DNA from: Luteolibacter sp. LG18 | Lineage (GTDB): Bacteria > Verrucomicrobiota > Verrucomicrobiia > Verrucomicrobiales > Akkermansiaceae | Assembly (NCBI RefSeq): GCF_036322585.1 | Contig: NZ_AP024600.1 | Location: 2,232,001 to 2,296,000 of the forward strand | Direction of reading: 5' to 3' | DNA: 64,000 nt | Shown: piece by piece, positions 16,415 to 25,000 of the stretch | How the letters are laid out: each line of letters begins with the position of its first letter | How positions within the stretch are numbered: position 1 is the first letter of the stretch | The notes under the pieces: generated by a model | Database searches by the model: none | What the model was told of the DNA's origin: nothing | What the model saw: only the letters and a program-made list of their open reading frames with translations | Program-made: the position numbers and the translations under genes

Positions 16415-19400
16415 TCAGGGTTCCGCCACCTTGAAGCGGAAGAACTTCTTCGAGACGCCCGGGTCGAGCGGGATTTCCTCCTGGGTGTCGGTGTTTTTGT
16501 AGACGCCGGTGTTCTGCGGGACGTCCCAGGTGTTCCAAGTGAGCAGGTCGTCGCTGCTTTCGATCCGGTAGGTGCGGTAGGCCTTGCGGAGGAACTTCAG
16601 CTTCCCGGCCTTGGCGTCCACCGTGGCCTGCCAGTTGCCGTTCGGGGTGAGCGGCGAACTGCCGAGCAGATACTCCTGGTAGTTCGTCAGCCCGTCGCCG
16701 TCCGGGTCCTGGTCTTTCCCGCCCAGCGGGTTGCCGGGGGAGAAAAACTGGCCGCGCCAGGTGTCGTAGAGCGGGTGGTTCGGCAGCTCGGACTGGATCC
16801 ACTCGGTGACCAGGTTGATGGCGTCCTGATCGAGGACGTTGGACGCCAGCGGGGGCATGCGGCTGTAGTTGTTCGTCACCGCCATGCGGCTGAGCACCGC
16901 GGAGTGCGGGGTGTCCGCCGGGACGATGAGTTCGTCGCCGGTGTTCTGGGGCACGGAAACGACGCCGTGAATGAGGCCGGTTTCCTCGAGCGTGAGCTTG
17001 GCGCGTCCGTCCCACGAGGGGCCGGCCCCACCGGCCTGGTGGCAATACGAGCAGTTCACGTCGAAGTAGGACCGCACGCGGGTTTCCACCGGTACGCTGG
17101 TGTCGGTGAGGGCGGGGTGGCGCGGCAGCGCTGCCGGGGAGCCGGGGCTGTTGTTGAGGTAGCCGTAGAGCTCCAGCAGGCTGAGCTGGTTGCCGGTGGT
17201 GCCGCCCATGGTGACGGTGCGGTTGAGCTGGCGGGTGTTGAAGGAAAGCGCGTTGCCATTGAGCGAGGTGTGGCAGCTCATGCACTGCGAGCGACCCGGG
17301 ATGCGCCACTGCTGGGTGGTCGGCACGCCGTTGACGGTGACGGTCAACGGGAAATCCGCGCCGCCGTCATCGACCAGCGTGGCCTCGGTCTGGGCATCGT
17401 TCCAGCGGTAGCTCACGCCGTAGGCACCGGTGGAGTTCTTCACCAGCACGCGGGTCTCAAGGCGTTTCTTGGTCGCGGGGTTGCCGCGTTCCATTTCCAT
17501 GTCGAAGTGCTTCACCCAGATCTGGCCGGCGGGGTAGGTCCACGCGCCGTCCTTCGACCACGTCATTTTGCTGCTGCCATCCGGGATCGAGAACCAGCGC
17601 TGCTTCACTGCGTGGTCGCTCCAGAAGGTGAGGTTCGGCGTGTAGGGAACCAGGCCCGGGGAGGGGGACAGGTCGGTGAGATCCGCGAACAAACCGGTGG
17701 CGCTGAGGGTGCCCGGGAAGCTGTCGGTCGGAGTGGAGGACGCGATGCGCATGATGCGGCCGCCGAAGTAATCGGACACCAGCACGTCGCCGTTCGAGGG
17801 ATCGGTTCCGAAGTTCGAGAGGAATGCCTGGCCGCCGATGCGGGTCACCGTGACCGCTCCGCCCACCGCGTTTCCGGCGCGGGTGAGCGACCAGATGTTT
17901 CCGGAAACCTGGTCACCGAAAATGTAGGAACCCTTCAGGCTTGGGATGCGGTCGCCATGGTAAACCACACCGCCGATGATCGAGTTGCCCTTGTAATTGG
18001 AATCACCCGCCAGCGCGGCGTGGTTGTATTCCCAGATCGGATCGATCGAGGTGTAGTTCGCGGGCTTGGTCGGCCAACCGGCGTTGGTCACGGCGATGTC
18101 GTGCAGGCCCTCGCGGAAGACCCAGCCGTAGTTGCCGCCTTTGACGATAAGGTCGAGCTCCTCGTATTTGTCCTGTCCCACGTCGCCGAGCCAGATCTCG
18201 CCATTGGTGTCGAATGAAAACCGCCACGGGCTGCGCAGGCCGACGGCGAAGAACTCGGTGCGGACCGCCGCGGGATCGACCGTCTGGCCGAGGAACGAGG
18301 TGGCTCCCACCCACGGGTTGTCGGCGGGCACGGAGTAGCGGGCCACACCGTTGTCCCGCGGCACGGAAGCGTGGACGTTCGGATCAAGGTTGCCTGCCTT
18401 CTTGTCCACATCGATGCGGAACAGGCCGGAGAAGAAGTCCTTGTTGATCCGCTGGCTGTTGAGTCGCGTGTCGTTCGGGTTCTCCTCGTCGCCCACCGAC
18501 CAATACAGGTAGCCGTCCGGGCCGAAATGCAGGTCGCCGCCGTTGTGGTTGGGGCCTTCGTCATACTGCTCGATGAGGATCAACTCCGAGGCCGGATCCG
18601 CCACCGGAGCCGCGGCGTTGATCTGGTTCTGCGGCATCGTGAAGCGTGAGACCCGCTCGTAGAACCCGGAGCTGCCCGCCTTGGTCGCCGAGTAGGCGAT
18701 GTAAAAGTAGCCGTTGGTGGCGTAGTTCGGATGGAAGGCCAGGCCGAGCAGGCCGCACTCGCCGTTCGCTCCACCGGTGATGGTTTCCGCCGGGGTACGG
18801 GCCGGAGTGGCGATGGCGGTGGGTAGGTTCAGCACCACCGAGGAAGTGGCCGTGGCCGCGGTGACATCCGGAATCACCTTCAAGAGGCCACCGATCTCGC
18901 AAACGAAGAGCCGCTTGGTGTCACCCGGCGGTGTGACGAAGCACAGCGCCTTGGTGAAGGTGAGGCCGGGGAAGGCATTCACCACCGAGATCGAGGTTTC
19001 CGGCGGATCCTGCGGCATGGTGAGGTTCGGATTCGCGAAGCGTCCCGCGGTGGAAATGTTCACGGTGACCGTGGCAGCGGATGAGGTGCCGCCGACGCCC
19101 GACGCGCGGTAGGTGAAGGTGACGGGATTGGTCGAGGCACCCGCGTGGGTGTAGAGGATCTTGCCATTCTTCACCACGGCGGTGCCAGTGGCGGGGGCTT
19201 GGACGATTTCCAGGGTGGTGTCGATCGGTCCGCCGGTGTCGTTGGCGAGCACGTCGACGAGCACCTTTTGCCCGGGGGCGATCGTCACCGAATCGGCGAC
19301 CGCCACCGGCGGCGGAAACACGGCGGCGGCTCCAGCGGTGTAGGCCGCCGTCACTTCGCGCGCACTGATGGCGCGGTCATACATCCGCAGGTCGTTGATC

Positions 19401-21781
19401 GAGATGTTCGAGTTGTTGTCCGCGGTCCACATCGAGCGGCCGATCCAGTTGTTCACGTCGGCCATGTCGGTGAGGCGGTAGGCGAGGTCCGCCGAACCCT
19501 GGAGCACCGCGTTGCGGTACCACTTCACCCGGCAGCCCGCGGCCCCGTATGCACCCACGCCATCGTCCACGGTCATCACGATGTGGTATTCGGTGCCGGC
19601 GGTGGTGGTGGTGGAAAGGTCGGTATCGACCGTGGTGGCGTTCGCGCCGCCGATCAGGCTCTCCAGTCGGTGGCTACCCAGCACCGCGTTCTTTTCGAGA
19701 GAGAGAAGCAGGTTGTCGTAGGATTGGGTGGCGCCCGGCGCGGTGCCGTCATCGAGGAGTTCGCCAGTGGCCGCGCCGGTGCCGTGGGTCAGGTTCGTGC
19801 GGCCGAAGTCGAAGATACGCTGCCAGGTTTTAGAGGACACCGGGGTCACCCAGGCTTCCCAAGTCTGGCTCGGGTTCGAGGAGATCAGGCCGTTCGGCAG
19901 ATCGAGGTAGGCGGAGATGTTGGCGGCGGTCTGGTTGCCGGTGGTGGTGCCGGGGAGCACGATCTGGCCGTTGGACAAGGTCGCGCCGTTGCCGCGCAGG
20001 GTGGCTACCGTGCCCTTGCCGGCGGCGGCGAAAGGGGTGCCGGAGGCCACGTTGCCATTGGCCCCGTTGAAGTCCCAGCGGTTCACGGGAACCGGCGCGG
20101 CGACGGGAGGCTCGGGCGGGCCGGTCGAGGGATCGGCTCCCGCGTTGTAACTCGCCAGGATCTCGGAGGCGGAGATCGCGCGGTTGTAGATGCGCAGTTC
20201 GTTCAGGGCGAGGTTCGAGTTCGAGTCGCCCGTGTATTGGGAGCGGCCGATCCAGTTGTTCACGTCCTGCATCTGGCTGAGATGGAATGCCAGGCTCAGC
20301 GTGTTCTGGAGCACGCCGTTGCGATACCAGCGGGCCTGGCAACCGGAGGCGCCGTAGGTCCCCACGCCATCCTCGACCACCAGCACGTAGTGATACTCGG
20401 TGCCCGCGGTGGTGGCGGCGGCGGAGTCGGTGAAGATCGCCTCGCCGTTGTTGATCTGGCCTTCCAGGCGGTGGGTGCCCAGGTTGGCCGCCACGTTGAG
20501 CGACAGCACGAGGTTGTCGTAGCCCGCGCTTGCTCCAGGTGCCGCGCCGCTGTCGTTGATCTCCCCGGCCACCGCGTCGGGGCCGTTGGTGAGGTTGCCG
20601 CGTCCGAAATCGAAGAGTCGCTGGTAGGCTTTGGATGAAAGCGGCGTGGCCCAGGCCTCGAAGGTGACGCTCGGATGCGCGGACACGATGCCGTTCGGCA
20701 GGTCGAGGTAGGCCGAGATGGTGGAGGCGGACTGGTTGCCGGTGGTGTTGCCGGGGAGCGTCACGGCGCTGCCGGTGAGCGTCGCGCCATTGCCCTTCAG
20801 GAGCATCGGCGTGCCGCCGATGCTGTCGGTGAAGGTTTGACCGGCCACGGCTTCGGAGTTGGCCGCGGTGGTGAATGTCCACAGGTGGTCCGGGGTGGGA
20901 GGTGCCGTGGGATTGGCGAGTTGGTCCGGGCCCGCGGATGCGTGGGTATTGATCTCCGCTTGGGTCAGCACGTGGTTGTAGAGCCGGACCTCGTTGTAGG
21001 ACGCGTTCGCGTTGTCGTCCGTCGTGTAAAGCGAGCGTCCCAGCCAGTTGTTCACGTCCTCGACCTGCGAGAGGTGGAACGCGACATCCTTCGTGGCGAC
21101 CTGCGTGCCATTCCGATACCAGGTGATCCGGCCGCCGGAGGAGCCGTAGGTGCCCACCCCGTCCTCGAAGGTGAAGACGTAGTAGTATTCGGTGTTCGCG
21201 GTGGTCGCCAGGGTCGAGTCGATGTAGTTCGCCGTGCCGCCGTCGAGGCGGGCCTCCATCCGCTGCTGGTTCAGGCTGGTGCCGACGGCGAACGAGACCA
21301 GCAGGCTGTCGGACGAAGTGGTGGCGCCGGGCGTGGCACCGTTGCCAGTGACATCGATGATCTCGCCCGCGGCTCCACCGCCGTATCCCGCTCCCGTGAC
21401 GCGTCCGAAATCGAACAGACGCGAGTAGTTTTTCGCCGAGTGCGGCGTGGCCCAGATTTCCACGCTGAGATTGGTCTTCGAGGAAATGATCCCGTTCGGC
21501 AGGTCGATGTAGCCGGAGATGAATCCGCCGGAGCGGTTGCCGGTGGTGGTGCCGGTCAATTTCACCGCGGTGCCGGTGAAGGTCGAGCCGTTGCCGCGGA
21601 GGGTGGCATTGGCACCGGAAATGCTGTCAGCCACGGTGGTGCCCGCGGTGATGTTGCCGGCGGCGTTGTTGAACGACCAGCGGTTCACGAGGTCGGCATG
21701 GAGGGGCAGGGTGCCGAGGCACGCTACCGCCAACACGCCACCGAACCGGAGGCGGGGTGCAAGGATCGAGGAGGGGTACAT
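16415..21781 (-). CDS. Giant secreted LamG x3 / sugar-dehydrogenase / cytochrome-like fusion protein
   Basis: A 1788-residue protein with a signal peptide (to about residue 28, ending LPLHA). Three LamG/concanavalin-like domains (about 30-290, 300-560 and 570-830) carry near-repeats such as DVNNWIGRS. A cadherin-like domain follows (about 850-930; DSVTIAPGQKVLVDVLAND). Next is a glucose/sorbosone dehydrogenase beta-propeller (about 960-1340; GGDLHFGPDGYLYWSVGDEE). A region then holds two CxxC(H) motifs, CMSCH near 1497 and CSYCH near 1577, the second likely binding haem c. A DPDGDGLTNYQEYL calcium motif and a C-terminal beta domain close the protein. It probably oxidises sugars or binds polysaccharide outside the cytoplasm, passing electrons to the haem part. 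Start ATG 21781. The repeated DNA could mislead assembly. Confidence 0.85.
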   Translation of the reverse strand: MYPSSILAPRLRFGGVLAVACLGTLPLHADLVNRWSFNNAAGNITAGTTVADSISGANATLRGNGSTFTGTAVKLTGTTTGNRSGGFISGYIDLPNGIISSKTNLSVEIWATPHSAKNYSRLFDFGRVTGAGYGGGAAGEIIDVTGNGATPGATTSSDSLLVSFAVGTSLNQQRMEARLDGGTANYIDSTLATTANTEYYYVFTFEDGVGTYGSSGGRITWYRNGTQVATKDVAFHLSQVEDVNNWLGRSLYTTDDNANASYNEVRLYNHVLTQAEINTHASAGPDQLANPTAPPTPDHLWTFTTAANSEAVAGQTFTDSIGGTPMLLKGNGATLTGSAVTLPGNTTGNQSASTISAYLDLPNGIVSAHPSVTFEAWATPLSSKAYQRLFDFGRGNLTNGPDAVAGEINDSGAAPGASAGYDNLVLSLNVAANLGTHRLEGQINNGEAIFTDSAAATTAGTEYHYVLVVEDGVGTYGASGCQARWYRNGVLQNTLSLAFHLSQMQDVNNWIGRSQYTGDSNSNLALNELRIYNRAISASEILASYNAGADPSTGPPEPPVAAPVPVNRWDFNGANGNVASGTPFAAAGKGTVATLRGNGATLSNGQIVLPGTTTGNQTAANISAYLDLPNGLISSNPSQTWEAWVTPVSSKTWQRIFDFGRTNLTHGTGAATGELLDDGTAPGATQSYDNLLLSLEKNAVLGSHRLESLIGGANATTVDTDLSTTTTAGTEYHIVMTVDDGVGAYGAAGCRVKWYRNAVLQGSADLAYRLTDMADVNNWIGRSMWTADNNSNISINDLRMYDRAISAREVTAAYTAGAAAVFPPPVAVADSVTIAPGQKVLVDVLANDTGGPIDTTLEIVQAPATGTAVVKNGKILYTHAGASTNPVTFTYRASGVGGTSSAATVTVNISTAGRFANPNLTMPQDPPETSISVVNAFPGLTFTKALCFVTPPGDTKRLFVCEIGGLLKVIPDVTAATATSSVVLNLPTAIATPARTPAETITGGANGECGLLGLAFHPNYATNGYFYIAYSATKAGSSGFYERVSRFTMPQNQINAAAPVADPASELILIEQYDEGPNHNGGDLHFGPDGYLYWSVGDEENPNDTRLNSQRINKDFFSGLFRIDVDKKAGNLDPNVHASVPRDNGVARYSVPADNPWVGATSFLGQTVDPAAVRTEFFAVGLRSPWRFSFDTNGEIWLGDVGQDKYEELDLIVKGGNYGWVFREGLHDIAVTNAGWPTKPANYTSIDPIWEYNHAALAGDSNYKGNSIIGGVVYHGDRIPSLKGSYIFGDQVSGNIWSLTRAGNAVGGAVTVTRIGGQAFLSNFGTDPSNGDVLVSDYFGGRIMRIASSTPTDSFPGTLSATGLFADLTDLSPSPGLVPYTPNLTFWSDHAVKQRWFSIPDGSSKMTWSKDGAWTYPAGQIWVKHFDMEMERGNPATKKRLETRVLVKNSTGAYGVSYRWNDAQTEATLVDDGGADFPLTVTVNGVPTTQQWRIPGRSQCMSCHTSLNGNALSFNTRQLNRTVTMGGTTGNQLSLLELYGYLNNSPGSPAALPRHPALTDTSVPVETRVRSYFDVNCSYCHQAGGAGPSWDGRAKLTLEETGLIHGVVSVPQNTGDELIVPADTPHSAVLSRMAVTNNYSRMPPLASNVLDQDAINLVTEWIQSELPNHPLYDTWRGQFFSPGNPLGGKDQDPDGDGLTNYQEYLLGSSPLTPNGNWQATVDAKAGKLKFLRKAYRTYRIESSDDLLTWNTWDVPQNTGVYKNTDTQEEIPLDPGVSKKFFRFKVAEP

Positions 21782-21855
21782 GGGTTTGAACGCGGCGGAC
21801 GGGGCTCGCCGTTTGATCCGTCGGGTGCCGGACCGGGTAATGCGGGTTTAAACGG

Positions 21856-21890
21856 GAATCCCGCCGGGCATTGCTGCCACGGCGGGATTC
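21856..21890. terminator. Hairpin downstream of the alginate-lyase gene
   Basis: An 11-bp perfect stem GAATCCCGCCG / CGGCGGGATTC (21856-21866 with 21880-21890). It lies in the 224-bp gap between two minus-strand genes; on that strand it is followed by CCGTTTAAACC rather than a clean U-tract, so it may be a weak terminator or an attenuator ahead of the gene starting at 21781. Confidence 0.45.
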
Positions 21891-21914
21891 GCCGAGAGTG
21901 CATGACTTTAAGGT

Positions 21915-21962
21915 GGTTCCGCCGGGTCGCTTGTATGTTTTGGTCGAACATGTGGCGGAACC
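21915..21962. repeat. Inverted repeat in the same gap
   Basis: GGTTCCGCC at 21915-21923 is the exact reverse complement of GGCGGAACC at 21954-21962, separated by 30 bases. It could be a regulatory site or the arms of a larger RNA structure just after the alginate-lyase gene. No further support is seen. Confidence 0.35.
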
Positions 21963-22005
21963 CGTCATGCAGCGGAGCGGCGTTTGTAATGCCGCGCCAT
22001 GGGTT

Positions 22006-25000
22006 TCAGCGCCGGATCAGGATCCGGTAGAAGCGCCGGGGCTCACCTGCGTTGACCGGCGCATCGAAATCCATAGCCGCGCCGGTGCCGGCCTGCACCG
22101 CGCCGATGGTGGTCCAGGTGCCGCCCGTCAGGCTGGTCGTGGATTGCAGTTCGTAGGTGTGGTCGGCGGCGGTGGTGGCGACCGTCAGCCGGTGGGTTGC
22201 GCCGACCTTGGCGAATGCCGGGGTCTTCAACTCCGTCGCCGTGAAGGCCGAGGTGGGCGGCAGCGAAATCGCCGACACCGAAGCGGAATACAGGGCCGCA
22301 ACCTGGCTGGCGGAGAGCGCGCGGTTGTAGATCCGCAGGTCGTCGACCGACCCGTTCAGATACGGATCCGCGGCGAACTGAGAGCGGCCGATGTAGTTCT
22401 GCGTCGTGTTCCCGAGGCTGGAGGGCGTCAGCGTCATCGCGGTGTTGGTGCCGACCGCCACGCCATTGACATAGAGCGTCCCGGTGGTGCCGGAAAGGGT
22501 CACCGCCACGTGGGTCCAGGCCCCGGTGGGAAGCGCGGCGCTGCCGTTGATGATCTGCTCACCGGTGGAGGGCGTGCGGATCGCGAAGCGCACCGTGCCA
22601 CTGGTATTGCTGTGGCGCGGGGTGAGGAAAAGGTAGTTCGTCGTGCCCGAGCCGAAGTCGAACACACGTGACCAGGTCGAGAGGCTGTTGACCTTCACCC
22701 AGGTGGCGATGGTGAAGTTCGAATACCCCGCCATCACGCCGGTGGGCAGGCTCGCATATTGGCTGCTGCCGCTCAGGTTGACCGCATTGTTGAACTTGCC
22801 GGCGCTGAAGGTGGCTCCGCCCGCCACGGTGCCGTTCCAACCATTGCCGGAGGAATCCGCCGCCACGGTGCCCGAGGTTTCGTCAAAACGCAGCAACACG
22901 CCGGGCGGTGGTTCCGCGGCAGTGGCGCTCACTTCGGCGGTGACCGCGCTCTCGACGGTGTCGTTGAGCGAGGAGACGACGTAGTAGTAAACCGTGCCCG
23001 GCACCGCGGTGGTGTCGGCGTAAGCGATCTGCGGCCAATCCGTCACGATCTCGGTGTAGGGGCCGCCGCTGGTGGTGGAGCGCTTGACCGAGTAACCGGT
23101 CGCACCGTTCGCGGTGTTCCAGCCGAGGTCGATCTCCGCGGGCATTCCGGCGGCGGTGAGGTTCGCGGGTGGCAGCAGCGGCAGGTTCACCGCCAGTTCG
23201 GTGGAGCCCGCGCTTTCGCCCGTCACGTTGCTGGCGGCGACCACGTAGTAGTAGGTGATGCCATCGGCGAGGCCCGTGTCCGTGAACCCCAGCCCGGTGG
23301 TGCGGACGATGGTGGTGTAGGGGCCGCCGCTGGTGGTGCTCCGTTTCAAGGCGTAGCCGGTGGCGCCCGAGACCGAATTCCAGCTCAGCGCGATCTGCCC
23401 GCTGGTCGCGGTGGCGGCGAGGTTCTGCGGCACCGGCAGCGGGGTTTGGAACACCGCGAGCTCGGCGGGGCTGAGGGCGCGGCTGTAAACGTGGAAGTCA
23501 TCCACCGCGCCGTTGATCGTGGGATCGGCGGCGAACTGGGAATCGCCGATGAAGTTCAGGTTGGTGTTGCCGAGGTCGGAGGGCTTCAAGGTCAGCGCCG
23601 TGTTGGTGCCCACCGAGGTGCCGTTGATGTAGAGCGTGCCGGTGTTGCCGGAGCGGGTGACTGCCACATGGACCCACGAGCCGGTCGGCAGCGCCGCGGT
23701 GCCGTCGATGACCTGCTCCGCGACGGATGGCGTGCGGATCGCGAACCGCAGCTTGCCGTTGGCTCCGTTCTGCGGGCAGAGGAACATGTAGTTGGTGGTG
23801 CCCGTGCCGAAATCGAACAGGCGCGCCCAGTTGGCGTTGCTGGTGAGATTGACCCACGTGCAGATCGTGAAATCGCCGAGATTCTGTGCCACGCCGCCGG
23901 GCAGGTTCACCGACTGGGACGAAGCGCTGGCGAGTTGCACCGCGTTGCCGATGGTGCCGGTGGTCCAGGCGGGCGTGTTGACCAGCGTGCCGTTCCAGCC
24001 GTTGCCGGTGGAATCCGCGGCGGTGGTGCCGGTGGTTTCATCGAAGCGGAGGTGCACCAGCAGGTCCGAGGGCTGCGCGGAGCCCTCGGTTGAAACCCCG
24101 CTCTCGCCGGAGACGTTCACGGCGATGACCACGTAGTAGTAGGTCGTGCCCGCGGTGAGGCCGGTGTCGGTATAGGTCGTGGTCGTCAGGCCGGAGGCGA
24201 CCGTGGTGTAGGGGCCGCCAGTGGCGGCGGCGCGTTTCACCGTGTAGGTGGTGGCGTCCGAGGAGGCGCTCCACGTCAGCTTCACCGCGCTGTTGGAAAT
24301 GGGCGTGGCGCTGAATCCTCCGGGTACGCCGGGCAGCGGTGGGATCGCGGTCGCGGAGGCGGCGGGCGAGTTGCTCCCATCGCCGCCATTGTTCGCGGCA
24401 CTGATGACGTAGTAGTAGGTGGTGCCGGTGGTCAGGCCGGTGTCGGTGAAGGTGGTGCCGCTCACCAGCGCCGCGATCGTCATGTAGGGGCCGCCGCTGG
24501 TGGTGGCGCGTTTCACCGTGTAGCTGGTGGCGCCGCTCACCGCCGGCCACGAGAGCGCGATCGAGTTTCCGATCTGCGCGGTGGCGGTCAGGCTGGTCGG
24601 AGCGCCGGGCACGGCCGGAGCGGCGGTGCCGGTGGCCAGCGTGTAGAGGTCACCGGTGGAAACGGCTCCGCGGTAGAGGCGGAAGTCGTCGATCTTCCCG
24701 TTCAGCAGCGGATCGGGATACTGCGACTTACCGAGGTAGTTCCGCGAGGTGGTGCCGCCGATCTGGTAGGGCTGGAAGGCCATGCCGTTGTTCACCCCCA
24801 CCGCCACGCCATTGATGAAGAGCGTGCCAACCCGGCCCGCCATCCGCACCGCGACGTGTGTCCACTGGCCGGTGGGCAGCGCGGAGGGGGCGCTGATGTG
24901 CTGCTCGTTGTAGCCATAGACCGTGCCGGTGGTGAACCGCGCCACGCCGCTGCCCGCCTTGGTGGTGAGGAACAGGTAGCGCCCGTTCGAATCGCCGAAG

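Noticed and set aside
19145-20638. A long plus-strand open frame inside the LamG/sugar-dehydrogenase gene
   Set aside because: It mirrors the repeated LamG units in another frame and has no recognisable domain or start signal.
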